Source of the DNA: Galbula dea
Taxonomy: Eukaryota > Chordata > Aves > Piciformes > Galbulidae
Direction of reading: 5' to 3'
Assembly (NCBI GenBank): GCA_013399015.1
Contig: VWZX01000276.1
Span: 554,861 to 618,860 of the forward strand
DNA: 64,000 bases
Below, one piece after another: positions 23,208 through 36,600 of the stretch. Position numbers and translations under genes: made by a program. Numbering within the stretch: the stretch's first letter is position 1; each line of letters begins with the position of its first letter. The notes under the pieces are model-generated. The model was not told the DNA's origin. It was given only the letters and a program-made list of their open reading frames with translations, and did not search any database.

Positions 23208-26200
23208 GCTCCCTCTGTGACTCTTAGAACCAAAACAGCCTAAGAAGTGTGTAAGCAATTGGATTTCTCTCTGCAAAGGTGGAGAATATTGCTGTCCTTG
23301 CTTGAAAAGTTAATATTAGTGAAAGACTTGGTCATCTGGAAAATATGGAGAACTTGTTTGAAAGTAGCTCCCTGAAAACCTGCACAGAAACAGTTAAAAC
23401 TAAGTTGAGCAAGGATAGATTTGATTTATGGAAGGTTAGCCAACTTAACAAAACAAAATACTTAGCACCTGTCCAACTTTGAAAATATTGCTGTATTCTG
23501 GGATTATTTGAGTAAATATTCCAAGTCTCTTGTGGCCAAGTTGATGAGAGAAAGCAATCATTTTCCATCCACTGCACTGCTCTCTCGTTCTCATGAATTT
23601 TCCATATGATGAGCAAACGCAAGGAGAAATGTCTGAGTTCAGTGGTGCTAAGTAGAGGAGAGAAATGAAAAACATTTCTGAAATTAAACATACTTCCCTG
23701 CAATAAGGTGAAAGAGAGAGTGAAATGACAATGAGCAAAAAATGGAGAGTTTTAATTGGGTCAACATTTCCTGGAATTACTAAATCCACTAAGTGCTGGG
23801 TCGTTCTTCTGAGTGAATTCATTTTGTCACGCTGACATCTTCCAGAGGAACATCAGGGGTGTATGAGAGGTGCTCTGTGAGTTGGTATTTCTAACCTAAA
23901 TATTTTCATTTTTTCCAATCTATGAAATGAACTTTCATCACTCTAGAGATGAAAAAACCCCACAAAGCCAACCCAAGGCAAAACAGCCCACATCCAGCTG
24001 CAGATGTACAGGATTTTCTAAGGTCTTTAGATTTCTTCTCTCTCTTTTTCTTTTTCCTTGTGCTTTGTTAATGCTGAAATACTTAAGTCATAAATACACA
24101 TGAGCATTACTCAACAGAGGTCAGCAAAAGAATGCTGGAAAGAAAAGAAGGTTCATCATTACCCTCATAGCCTTTTCATGCCCTGAAATATTACATCAGA
24201 GTTAAAACTACAGGATATAAACAACAGATATTGAAAACACTCAAATGAATTGAAGAGGAGCAGAGGTCAGCAACACAACATGAAAATCTGTGTGGCTTTT
24301 AGAACAAAAAGAATACTTCTTTGTGTTTGGATTGTATGTATTTATGTATGCATTTATTTATTTTCTAGGACCTCAGTTATGAGGTGACTGCAGGAAGTTT
24401 CTAGTATTTTCTTGCCGTGTTCCCCAGAGCAAAAATGTCCTAATCCACATCCTTCCCTTCTCCTTCTTCCTGAGTGAGAACTTTGAGCCTTGATGACTTG
24501 CACCAAATATTGAGTGACTCAACAGAGTCTTCTTTCACTCTAGAAAATTAAGCTACTTCAAGAAATTTGCCAGATGTTACTGCCAAGAGGATTTGTGATA
24601 TCCTAATAAGTCCCTTCAGAGACTACTGGGCTGGTAGCTGAGTTGAAGAAGGTAGACTTCTAAAGGTGTAGCCTTCTCCTCCCAGTACTGTGTATGTAGT
24701 GTAGAACATCTCAGCTCTCCTTTTAGTGTAAGTACTAAATATCTCCATTTAGAAGCATAGAATTGCCAGAGTGGGAAGGGACCTTCAAGATCATCTACTT
24801 CCAATCCCCCTGCCTGCCAGGGACACCTTTCACTAGATCAGCTTGCCCACAGCCCCATCCAGCCTGACCTTGAAAGCTTCCAGGGATGGAACTTCCACAA
24901 ACCTCCCTGGGCAACCTGTTCCAGTGTCTCACCACCCTCATGGTGAAGAACTTCCTCCTAATATCCAATCTAAATCTCCCCTCCTCTAGTTTGCATCCAT
25001 TCCCCCTAGTCCTATCACTACCTGACCTCCTAAAAAGTCCCTCCCCAGCTTTCTTGTTCTATTAATATAACAACCCTTATGTCTTCAGAAATGTCAGCAG
25101 CTTATCCATGGCTGTTGAAGTGCAAAAGCTGGAGATGGAAATCTGTTTCATTCAAGCTTGATACAATCTAAATGCTATCAATGGCTTCATGAGGGCAGCA
25201 GCATGGTGGATTTTAGTGAAAAATCACTCTTAATGACATGTGGAAAGTCTCTGTAGAAAAATACAGGGATCCCTGACATTTTGGACATGAAAATGAAAGA
25301 CTTGGTGACTGCCAAGGTATTTGCTAGCATGGATAAAAAAAGAGTAAGAGTGGAATGGATTTTCAAGGTAGCTTCAGAAAGAATTTACAATGTGTCTGAA
25401 GGAAACATCAGCAAGGAAAAAGCTGTTTTACAGGAAAATGCTGGGACGACAAGATGAATCTGATTCATCTGCTGACTTTATAGACAAGAAGAAACACATG
25501 GCAAGAAGCAGCAATGAGCACTAGGGTATGGACTGACATGCACAGAGGCCATGGTGAATCCCAGCAATGGTTATGTCTCTCAGGATTAAGCTGAAGCTGG
25601 TCAACTGCAGAAAGCAGGGTTTGGAATTCCTCACTTTTTTGGGTAGATTGTCCTAACTGACAGAGTTTTTGAAATCTGACAGAGCTGAGGAAAAGAGCTC
25701 ATAAGAAAGGTGAGGTATGGTTATGGGAGAGCCTCTCATATCCCCAAAAGCATTCATTTCCTCCTCCTTGTTCATTTTCCAACTGTGGCACATCCCAGAG
25801 ACTGCTCCTGCTTCAGGTGAGAACTTCAGCTCCTTACAATGTCATGTTCCTACAAACCCCTATGTTCAGTAGTGCCCACCACTGTCACCAGGTTTTGCTG
25901 AAGTAGGAACTTTCTAATGGTATGCTTTGTTTTTCACCTGCACAGAGTGGAATTCATCTTTTGTTATCTTAGGAGGCAGTCAGATGCCAAGACTACCAGT
26001 AGCAGTGTTAGAAGCTGGGCAGCCAACTGCTTGACAAGATCTTTGAGAGGTGTTTAGAGAGGTGAGGCCAAGAGGTGAACACATTTGAGTTATTTTCTCA
26101 GCTCTGCTCTTTTCTGTATTGCCTAACACAAGTATATTCAGAACATTCCTCATTCTGGACTATGCTAATCTAACCCAGGCTCTGAAAGATGAGCATAAAC

Positions 26201-26219
26201 CTGAACCATTCTGGATTAT
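23208..26219. other. intergenic with one type A CR1
   Basis: Aside from the CR1 at 24751-25057, no recognisable element. A TATGTATTTATGTATGC-like tract lies near 24340. Confidence 0.55.
24751..25057 (-). mobile_element. CR1, type A, antisense, about 305 bp
   Basis: AGCATAGAATTGCCAGAG, CCCCCTGCCTGCCAGGGACA, TTCCAGTGTCTCACCACCCT and TTGCATCCATTCCCCCTAGT. Ends abruptly at CCCAGCTTTCTTGT. Confidence 0.95.
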
Positions 26220-26336
26220 GCATCACAGAATCACTGAATGGTTTGGGCTGGAAGGGGCCTTCAAGATCATCTTGTTCCAACTCCCCTGCCATGGGCAGGG
26301 ATGCCACCCACTAGGCCAGGTTGCCCAGGATCCTCT
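26220..26336 (-). mobile_element. CR1 3' end, type E, antisense
   Basis: CATCACAGAATCACTGAATG, GGTTTGGGCTGGAAGGGG and ATGGGCAGGGATGCCACC. Confidence 0.9.
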
Positions 26337-26913
26337 TTGCACAGAAATCAGTGCCTGAGGAGAGCTGTTGTGTCTGGATCTCACCTCAGGTCTTACCTGA
26401 GGTAGGAAAATGACCAGGTCTGAGGCTGGAATTGCCTCTGCACTTTAGATGAAGGCATTACAAGCTGCCCTCAAGTTCTACTGCTTTTTGCTTTTATGTC
26501 AGATGAGGGCTTTGGTCATGGTTTAGTGTCCAGTTTTTGGGTTATTGGTGGCTTTTCTCATTTGATTTAAAAGGGTGTGACAGGACTGCCTCTGCTTTCC
26601 CTGGCTGTGGCAGCCTTGTGTCAGGAAAGGAGGAGATGACAAATGTCTGCACGCAGACGGAAAGACTCCTGACAAAGCACGTGGCTTGCTGCTTGCAAAG
26701 GAGCAGATCCACAGCCAAGCCTCAGAGGTCAAGGAGAGGATACATTCCTAGAGACCCACAGGGAGACTGTGTGAAGCTTGATGCAACCCAGGAAGGCAGA
26801 GCAAGCTGCTGGACTCCAGAGCATCTGGAAGGAGAGGCTCATCCAGAATGCAAATAGCAAACAAGGAGAAGACTAGTTTTAAAAACTTTTATTTCTCTGC
26901 ACCATTTAGAAGA

Positions 26914-27242
26914 CAGAATCACAGAATAGTTTGGGTTGGAAGGGACCTTCAAGATCATCTAGTTCCAACTGGGCAGGGATGCCACCCACTAAACCAGGTT
27001 GCCCAGGGCCACATCCAACCTGGCCTTGAACACAGCCAGGGATGGGGCAGCCACAGCCTCTCCGGGTGACCTGTTCCACTGTCTCACCACCCTCTGAGGA
27101 AAGAACTGCTTCCTAACATCTAATCTAACTCTTCCCTCTCTCAGTTTCAAACCATTGCCTTTGTCCTGTCAGTCTCTGCCCATGGAAAAAGCCTCTCTCC
27201 TTCTTTTACAGAAGCTCTCTTTAAGTATCAGAAGGCCCCCAA
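26914..27242 (-). mobile_element. CR1, type E, antisense, about 330 bp
   Basis: CAGAATCACAGAATAGTTTG, TGGCCTTGAACACAGCCAGG, CACCACCCTCTGAGGAAAGA and TTTCAAACCATTGCCTTTGT. Missing part of the CCCCTGCCATG stretch present in other copies. Confidence 0.93.
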
Positions 27243-29218
27243 CTGAATTTGCTCTATTTTAAGGGATTGTCTGTGCTCTAAGAAAACATAAATTAGAATT
27301 ACTTTAGTATTTTGGGGTATGTTCATTCTACAGATAAGGTTGGTTAGTACTACCTCAAGGCTCAGACCTCCTCAGAGTCACATCAAAACATCAGAGAGGC
27401 AAATGTTTATATACAAGCTCTGTGGGATGGAGAACCTTGTTTCCATGTTTGTAAATGACTACAGAAATATTAGTAAATGATCCCTGGTGGAATTGATTTG
27501 GCCAGTCCTGCTGGTAGAAAGAGACAAATAGCTCCCATAAAGGACTAGAAACCATGGCCAAATAAGTTTGCTGTTGAAACTTGATGTAATTAGTGAAAAC
27601 ATCCAGTCTCTAGTTTGTACAAGATATTGAACAGCATTCTCTGATCCTCTTTTCTATTTCCCACATTTTTTCCCTGCTTTTCTGTCTCTAGGTGCTAAAA
27701 TCCAACATTTCAGTTGTCCAAGAAAGTATCTATCATACAATACACCTTGCAAAGAAAGCCTATTTTCTATTCTGGGTGATTTAATTCTAAAATCTGTAAT
27801 TTACTCCTAAAATCTATTCTAGTTTATTCACAATATAAAATGTTGTCCACACAACACCTCAGACAGTTTCTCAGAGCCCCTAATAATATATTCAATAAAC
27901 TGCATTGTAACTTGGAAGAAGAGGTTAGGACAAGAAGTGAAGAACAATATCTTTTCTTAATTGAATCTGCAAACAGAATTCAGGGTGGTTAATTAAAATG
28001 TGGTCTGGGCAATAGCTTTTCTATTGACAAAAGAAATTACAATGGGAGCTTTACATCTCCTCCAAGAATAGGTCAGCTTCTGATTGCCTGCACGTTGGCA
28101 TAATTGTAGAGTGTTTCTGTTGGTGCTAATTCATATTTATAGCAGTGCTTTGGAATTACAAATCCATTCAAGCATTGCTAGCCATCCAGTTCCCCCATAG
28201 CATGACATTGATTTAGGTCTAGAAGTAAAAGAAGTAAAGGAGCAGTGCAGCCTCCTGAAATACAAATTGCTATCAATTTATCCTTAATTTGTAGTTAATG
28301 CAGAATATAATGGAGAAAAGTTACATTTGTCATCTCTTTGTGGAGTTCATTATTTTTTTCCACTGTAATAATTGATAAATAAGATTCCCACTCAGGCACT
28401 TAGGATTATTAATAATGCAGGGATCTAAAACAGCAGTAACAATTACAAGAAATTATAGAAGCCATTATTTAAACAGCAGCCTGCTTCACTTTCAAACCAC
28501 TCAGTGTTTCTTTTTCATTTCACTTTCTGCAACACTGGCATAAAAATACTGATTGAGACAAAAGTTCTTCTTACAGTTTACATTCCCTTCAGTTTTCCTA
28601 AGAACCAAAGGGTGAACAGAACATTTTATTTCCTTCACTCTTTCTGGAGAAGAGTAAGTGGTTTGTTGCAGACAAGAGATACTGGCCTGTGGTCAGAAAC
28701 CATAATGCCTTCTATATAATAGTCTTGTTTCTTCTGCTCTAGACTACTTTTAAGACCTTTTGTGGTTTTGGGTACATGAAAGCAACTATTTTTTTCCCTG
28801 CTGTCAGCTGGTAATGCTGTCAAAAGCTTCTTGCTGTGCATTGGGGCATATTTATAGGCAATTTATGTAAGACTTGTTTCTACATGCAGCACCATGTCTC
28901 TATGATAACCTCCCAGTTCCAACTGCTTGAAATGGGGATGATTATTTTATTCCTTCAGCATAGTGATAGGAGGATTGTTAATTAAGAATATCCATTGGAT
29001 AGGGATTGCTTCATTTCACATTTCTAAAGACTGCACAAAAGCCTGGCAAAGTTACTTATCATGAGGAGGGTCACAAAGGACTTAAAGTTTCCTATAATAA
29101 ACTTTATGGACATGCATTTAGTTCTCTTCAGTATTATCTGTGTTTCATGCACATGGGCACCTCTGTGGAATCTGCTGTCAGAGAGAACTCCATGGAGCTT
29201 TCCTCTAAACTCCAAAGA
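27243..29218. other. AT-rich intergenic, repeat-poor
   Basis: No CR1, gene or tandem repeat recognised over about 2 kb. Confidence 0.5.
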
Positions 29219-29548
29219 AACATAGAATCATGGAATGGTTTGGGAGGGACCTTAAAGATCAGCTAGCTTCTAACCCTCTGCCATGGGCAGGGATGCCACC
29301 CACTAGCCCAGGCTGCCCAGGGCCACACCCAGCCAGACCTTGAACACTGCCAAGGATGGGGCATCCACAACTTCTCTGTGCAACCTTTCCCAGTATCTTA
29401 CCACCCTCTGAGGAAAGAATTTCCTCCTAAGATCCAATCTAAATCTGCCCTCTTTCAGTTTGAAGCCATTTCTCCTTGTCCAATTGCTTTCTACTTAGTT
29501 AAAGAGTCTCTCTCCCCTCCTCTCATCAGTGAGAACATCTGATGAAGT
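29219..29548 (-). mobile_element. CR1, type E, antisense, about 330 bp
   Basis: ACATAGAATCATGGAATGG, ATGGGCAGGGATGCCACC, CACCCTCTGAGGAAAGAATT and TTGAAGCCATTTCTCCTTGT. Parallel in extent to the copy at 26914. Confidence 0.93.
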
Positions 29549-32529
29549 CCACCTGGGCTTGGCTTCAGTAGAAGCTGGAGATGCCTGAGTCAGTTACATC
29601 TGAATAGAGGCTTCCATGAGAGTTAGGTGTGTGGTCAACTGAGAGCTTATCAACACAGTCAGTGGAGACCAGAGAGCTACTCATCAGCCATTCCTTTGGT
29701 CAAATACAGGTATGGATTAAAGGGTGAGTTGAAAAGTTCTCTAGATGCTATTGACTATAACTAGATCTCTATTATCTATAGTGGCAGTTTACATCTCTAG
29801 TTCATAGCTATAGTCATTTTATCAACCTTCATCTGCAGACTAAATTCTTATCCCAAAAGATAAATAGAGTTTAAAGCTCCCTTCAGTACTGTGGCACCAC
29901 CCAGTACTGGCAGTGCTCTATTCTACTATTACATGCTTGATTCTACAACAGCTTCCAAGCCAACACTCCAATTTCTCCATGACCAAATATTCTGCTGCTT
30001 GTCACTCTGGTACTGAGCTTGTACAACTTTGAGCTTAGCATAAACCTTTTGGCATTGCTGAGTGTCCATAATTGTCTGTGTAGCCATGGTAACTACAGGA
30101 GAGAAAGTGAGGCTCTAGAATCCTCCTGAAGTAGTAGAGGGTTGTGTTTTTTACTTGGTAGACAAAGAGATGCTAGGGAGTCATAAGCATATTGAGCAGG
30201 TTGTGAACATCAAAGTTGTACATATAACTCCTTATCAGTAAAATTCTGACATGTGGCAATACTTCAGGAATAGAAATGCAACAGTTCTGGAGCTTCTATT
30301 TGGCATAAAGGTTGGTAAATGACCTTAATAGCCATCATTTTAGTGAAGTCTTCTTTTTTCTGAATCTTGCAGTTTAACAGCAAAGTCATAACTAACCATG
30401 CCAATGTTACTGCTTAGCCAGAGAAAGGGCTAAATTAGTCTGACTAATCAAACTGCAATTTACACCCTTTTAATGTTCCTTTTATCTTTTAGTAAAGTTT
30501 TTCTCCTAAGAGCTCTGCCAAATTCTGCAGTCTGCAAGCATTGCCTGTTCCTGGATACCTTCATAACATGTGGTCATGGAACCAGAAGGAAGTAGTCTGG
30601 TGATGTGCCTTTTGGCAGGAATGTTTCTGTGAAAGGAAAAGGTTAGTCTAATATATTAAACAATCCTGTGCTGGATCCAGAGCTAATTGCTTAATTCTGA
30701 TTTTAAGTGTTGTCCTGGAGGTGTCACAGTATGTTTTAATAGGTGAAATCAGTTGTGATGATAAACAATCAAGCCTGCTGAAATTTAAAGCTCCTTAGTA
30801 GTAAATGAGCAAGCCTGAAGTAATTTTAACACTGATATGCTTTAAATCTTGTGGGACCTCTGCACAGTTCTTCTAGAGGGCTGCATGGGTTGGAAAGACC
30901 ACTCACTTCTGATGCAAGCAGGCTGAATTCTCTAAGGAACCTCTGGATCTGGAATTCTTTGCACAGGAGGGAGTGAGCTGGATGCAGTTCAAATATAATC
31001 CTTCAACAAACACTCAACAAACTGGTATCTAAAAGTACCCATGAAGTCTCTTTGCTCTTTTTCTTAGAGGAGCCTGGCTCCTGGGGCAGAAATAAACTAT
31101 GGAAAACATTGTTTTAGCATAGGATGGAGGAAGGAGCTTTGGAAATAAAGGGCATGTCCATGACTAGATGGCTCAGCCTGCTACAGAATTCCCACACCCT
31201 GTCCAGATTTACAGGAGTTATGGCCACGTGTGCTGAATCCATCTCTGCTGAAACCTGCACTAGATTCCCTCTTGCCAGGAGAATAACCCATGGAAATTCC
31301 ATTCTGACATCCCAGTTGATTCACCTCTTGGCTTTTCTGGTTGATTTGCCATGGGGTGGAGGGCAGCAAGGAAGGAGAAGTTTCCAGTTAAAGTGCCACC
31401 AAGCTCTAACTGCTTGTTTGATAGCCCCTCCTGGTGACCAACCTTCTGTCACCTAAGCTGTGTACCTGCCATGGCCTAGGAGTTTCATCTGAAAAATTAC
31501 TCTTTCTGTTTTCTTCCCTGCATGCTGAATGATCACAGAGGAGACCTCTAGAAGTGCTTCAGGAACTCTCCTCACTATTCCCCAAGCAGATGCTGGGAAA
31601 GACTTGTTTTCATGGTCCACTGTAAGCCTTTGTATGTCCTTTGCTGCTCAAGCCACAGCAGCATTTGTTAACCTTAGAGGCATGGCACACAGCCCTTGTT
31701 TGCCTTTATTTGAAAGGTGGTGGGGGGAAAGGAATAGTAAATAAATAACAAATATGATTTCTTAACTGGGTCACTCTACTATGCATCATTTTTCACAGAC
31801 AGTTTAAAGGATTTCAGTGCTGTAGGAGTATGTATTGTGCTACAGGAGATGCATGATTTAAATGCAACCATAAGATTTGTTTTGTTGGATTTTTGTACTC
31901 TGAAGACAGCTAAGAAAAATCTGAGAGCTTCCCCAACCCCACTCTTTCCAAAGAAACCACAAGGTTACAGAGCCCTTTCATCATCCAGCCTATGGTACTG
32001 GAGAACACCCAAATATACACTCTACTGCTTGAAATGAATTCCTCTTTGCAGGAGAGGCAGTCTGGGAGAGTATGTGAGGTTATGAAATGCTTTTTCTTTT
32101 CCCTCTTGACTTTTTAAGCAGCCTCTCCCCTTGGATTTGAACACATCCATATGGTGTGTGAGAGCAAGCAAGCTCTCTGTAAATGTTTGGAAGGAGCATC
32201 TGTCAGACAAGCAAACTTCCCAAGAAAACATGTTTCTCATTGGAAGTGTTTTTGCTAGAACTATTCCAGGGTTGGAAGCAGTTCATGTCTATAGCTTGGA
32301 GGCACTAATGAGAGCAGAGAACTGCTAAAGGCACCCGAAAACTCCCAACAGCTCCTCAGAATCCAAGGTCGTTTTGAACAGCGTTTCATCTGCTCGGCGT
32401 CACGAGGCTTCTGATAGGAACCTGAACCACTTGACAGACAGGAAACCTCTGATAGTCCATCCCCAAAATGATTGCAGACAAGAAGATGTCATCATGCTTT
32501 TTGCAAACCTGGAAAGCCTAAAGAGTGTA
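29549..32529. other. repeat-poor region upstream of SPON2
   Basis: About 3 kb without a recognisable CR1, in contrast to the preceding 29 kb. It may hold SPON2 control sequence, but no motif cluster is certain. Confidence 0.4.
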
Positions 32530-32663
32530 CAACAATTGTTGGACCAAAGGGACCCTCTTCAGGCATAAATAGCAAGACTCCTACTGTCTTCTCTTGCAGA
32601 GCAACTCAGCTGCCAGCAAAAGCAGGTGCTCTCCCCCTGCCAGTGCTCCAGAGGAAATATTTA
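32530..32663 (+). promoter_or_regulatory. candidate SPON2 promoter and 5' untranslated exon
   Basis: A perfect 12-bp palindrome CAACAATTGTTG (32530-32541) is followed by a TATA-like CATAAATAG (32564-32572). About 30 bp later comes a C-rich stretch that ends at a strong donor-like GTGAGT (32664). This would supply the non-coding first exon that the acceptor at 33448-33449 seems to require. It is inference from spacing and motifs only. Confidence 0.3.
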
Positions 32664-33453
32664 GTGAGTATTCACAGCTCTTTTTACCAATTTCATATAT
32701 TATTAGCATTTTACTTAGAGTTGTGCAGTTTTCTCAAAGGACAAAGGCATTGAAAAAGGAGGTTTTCAGGCTGTTATTCTCAACAGTTGCTGGAGTTCCC
32801 CAGCCCTGATGCAGTTACCACATTCATTTAAAAGGAAAAATTTGCAGAGCAACTTGGCAAAGATTTTGTTCTTTAACAACTGTGGAGCTTAAACAATCTG
32901 AAGCAATTACAATGGATTTCTTTTTTTTGACTTTTAATGCACCAGTCATTTATAGAAATCTGAAATGTATTTTGACTTTAAATGGGATGCCATAAACCAG
33001 CCTCTGCAGAAGGCAGATTTAAAACAAATCATTTCTTTTGGCAAAGCAACCTGCAATTTAATCTTTAAAAGAATAAATATACCACTAATGTTTTCCACTG
33101 AAACAGTTGCTGCTCTAATTAATTCAAGATGTGACTCTAACAAGATTTCCAAAGTAAATCAGAAGCAGATTTTTTCTCTGAGGTAGTCCTATGGACAAGG
33201 TTAAGAGATTTTCATTTTCATTAGAAACACTTGTCCCAGCTAGAGTTACAGGTTAGTAATATACAGCATGGCAATACCAAATCTGAAGGTATTACAATGC
33301 TGCTTTTAGAAGCAGGGTTGTTTTTAGTGTTTCAGATGGATACTTTCTGTTGGGTTATAATTTAAGGTATGTTACATTTTATTAGGTAACATGTTGAGTT
33401 TAAAGGGACTGATATGGCTCATATATTTCTTTTTTCTCCTTGTGTGGAGGGGA

Positions 33454-33676
33454 ATGGAGAACCTGATGTTTGTCTGCCACTCCTGTCAAGTTCTCTGGAC
33501 CTTGCTTGTAATTCTCCTGGGTTGTGCCAGCAGCTTGCCCCTGGGTGATGATTCTGTTTGCAGAGCAGAGGAACTGGCCAAGTACAGCATCATCTTCACA
33601 GGGAAATGGAGCCAAACTGCTTTCCCAAAGCAGTACCCACTCTATAGGCCCCCAGCACAGTGGTCCTCACTCCTAG
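33454..33676 (+). CDS. SPON2: SPON2 coding exon 1
   Basis: Residues 1-74 plus one base: signal peptide and start of the spondin domain, ending in QWSSLL. The donor is TAG/GTAAGT at 33677 (phase 1). A pyrimidine tract followed by AG at 33448-33449 suggests the exon really begins near 33450 with four untranslated bases, so a separate 5' untranslated exon is expected upstream. Confidence 0.94.
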
Positions 33677-36600
33677 GTAAGTGAAGTATGGAACAGAGAA
33701 ATCTCTTGACCTCTGTGACATCTATTTTCTTAATAGCCAATGTTAAGATACTTCATGAAAAAGGAGGGGGGGGTGGTGGTGGAAATAGCTGTATTAGTTA
33801 AAAATGAAATGCAGGAACTGAAGCATCCACAAATGCTTTCCAAAATCCACTGTTTTCCACTGCCTTCTGTTTTCAATTGGCTGCAGCTGAAAGAAGCAGT
33901 GATAAGCCAAATGGTTCACTGTTCACTCCTTTTTATACACATCAGTTGTTATTATTTAAGCTCAGAAATAAAGCAGAGGGACAATTCAAACCAGACTTTC
34001 ATGCCATGCCATGTATTCACTCTCATAGGTGTTACTCATAGCTCTGACTACAGCATGTGGAAAAAGAATGAATATGCCAGCAATGGAGTACGTGATTTTG
34101 CTGAGAAGGGGGAAGCCTGGGTCTTAATGAAAGAAATAGAAGAAGCTGGAGAGAAAATTCAGAGTGTGCATGGGATCTTCTCTGCTCCTGCCATATCCAG
34201 TGGTACAGGACAAACCTCCACGGAGCTAGAAGTGCATCCAAGGCATCCCTTAGTAAGTAAAAGGACACATGCATTTTCCAAGTGTGTTTTGTGTCCCTAG
34301 CACCCAAAGTGAACGATTTGAGTTCATACTTGAAGGAACATTCTGATGCAAAGAGGTACTAAAAATCAAGTCACATCTCAGGGAGCACTGTGCAGGTCCT
34401 ATAAGGTAGGAGAACAGCCTCAGATTAAGGTAGAATTACTATAATCATGTCTGGAGCATTCCAAACTGAGTTGATGCCATCCTGAGGGATCATTTTCTTT
34501 CCTTAGGTTTCCTTTGTTGTACGAATTGTGCCAAGCCCTGACTGGTTTGTGGGTGTTGACAGTCTTAACCTCTGTGAAGGAGACCACTGGATGGAAGAAG
34601 CAGCAGTAGATCTGTTCCCATATGATGCTGGCACTGATAGTGGTTTCACATTTTCCTCCCCAAACTTTGCCACCATTCCACAGGACACAGTTACAGAGGT
34701 AGGTGTGTGTAGAGAGCTAAGCACTTCATACCTGTGAGGTTTTGGTCCTCTCTTTAGAAGACAACTATCTTGTGACCACACTTGTGAAGCTGGTTTCAGT
34801 GACAGAGAGTGCTGATGCTCTCAAGAGATGCATTTCTGGCATAGCTGATAACCCTGCTGCTTTTATTTATTTTCTGTATCTTTCAAATGTGTTAGGTGAA
34901 TGCAGATGGCTCATGAAAATTTGGCTCTACATTTTAGGTAATTTCTGTAAAAGCTGACTCCTTTTAGGTGATTTTTAACAACTCTCAAAACACTAGGAAA
35001 ATAAAAATATTCACAGAAGTCCTGGCATTACTAAATACATATCCAAAGAGGAAAATTTTTTGTAGTGAACACTGATGTGAGGAGGAGTTTTCATTTAAAA
35101 GCATTGCTGAGAACCTCAGACTGTTAGATCTGAGGGAAAGGAGCTAAGGGAAAGCAGAGAAGAACTTCTTCCCTGCTATGGTGATCCTGCTTGTGGATCT
35201 CTTTTGCTAGCTACTTCCCTCATACTTTGCTGTTGTCATTTAAGGGTGGTGGGGAACAGAGGCTTTGGAGTCCAAGGTTTAGAATATTATCAGCATTCAG
35301 TCAGTCCTTTCTTTAAGGTCAGTTTTTCTGGAGCCAAATGCTGTGCTAATGAGTAATGAGAAAAGAGAGAGAGAGAAGCTGGAAAACAATACATTTGGCC
35401 TCCTATATCCATATGACAGCTGCTGGAGAGTGCCTAATGTTATTATTTAATGCTCTTGGATTCTCCTTTTTAATAACAATCACTTCTTTCCATCAAACCC
35501 TTCCATACTTGGGGCTCTGAGCAACCTGATCTAGTTAGAACAATGCAGGGAGGGTTAGACTAGATGACCTTCAGAGGTGCCTTCCAACTTAAGCTATTCT
35601 ATGATACATCACTGTGTTTTCAGCACCCCTCACCAAAAGGCTGGCACAATCCATTGTGCTCAGTCTCAAAGCACTTATACATAATCAAATCGGTGATTAG
35701 CAGCTGTTAATTGAGAGAATTGAGGGTAACAGAAACTGGTTACATGCAGTTTACTTGTCCAAAAGTAGTAGCATGGCATGTGAACATCATTTTGCCTTTA
35801 TCCTCTTACCAACATGAGGAAGTTTCTTTAAAGTTCCCCTTTGTGTTTCACAGATCACTTGTTCCTCTCCAAGCCACCCAGCAAACTCCTTTTATTATCC
35901 CAAACTCAAAAACTTGCCACCTATTGCTCAAGTTACAATGGTGAAAATAAAGAAAAACCAGCTGGGGCTTCCTGTCCCTTATCTTGACCTGCCAGCCAAA
36001 AGCAATGAAGTCATAGACTCTGTCTCAGGTAAGTGATCAGCTCAGTTCTGGGAGTTTCATTCCCTCAGAGAACATGTGGAAATGTAGCAGGTGATGTGGA
36101 TGTAATAGGTAACTGAGGCAGAATTTTCTCCTACCTGCACAGGAGTAGTTTGCAGACTCATCCATGGGGAATAAGTCAGTTGCCATGAAAGAGAAGTCCT
36201 GAAAGAATAAGGAAAGGGATTGCCTATTTGAGCCATGGTTCAAAGGTTTGGCTTATAGCCACAGTAAGGGCTGCCCAAGCTTTAGGATCAACAGACAGCA
36301 GTGAATTTTAATGAGAAATAAGCAATATTTGATCAGAAGCAAAGTTCCCAAACCCTTTGTAACTTTAAGGTACATAAGTAAACTTCATCCTTAAGTGTTT
36401 AGATGGTGCTGGACCCAAAGGACTTTATTGTTGTCTCTTTCTGGGTCACAGGGCTTGATAGTTGTGTGCAATAAAAAATTGGTGTAATTAAATTGATTTG
36501 GACATATTTGTGATGGAAATATCCATCATGATATCAAAACCAATGTTCTCTCATTTTGTTCTAATAACCTTGTTTTGGTAGGAAGACATGCAAATGACTG

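Noticed and set aside
33391..33453. Upstream in-frame ATG for SPON2
   Set aside because: It lies before a likely splice acceptor (AG at 33448-33449), and family alignment starts at MEN, position 33454.
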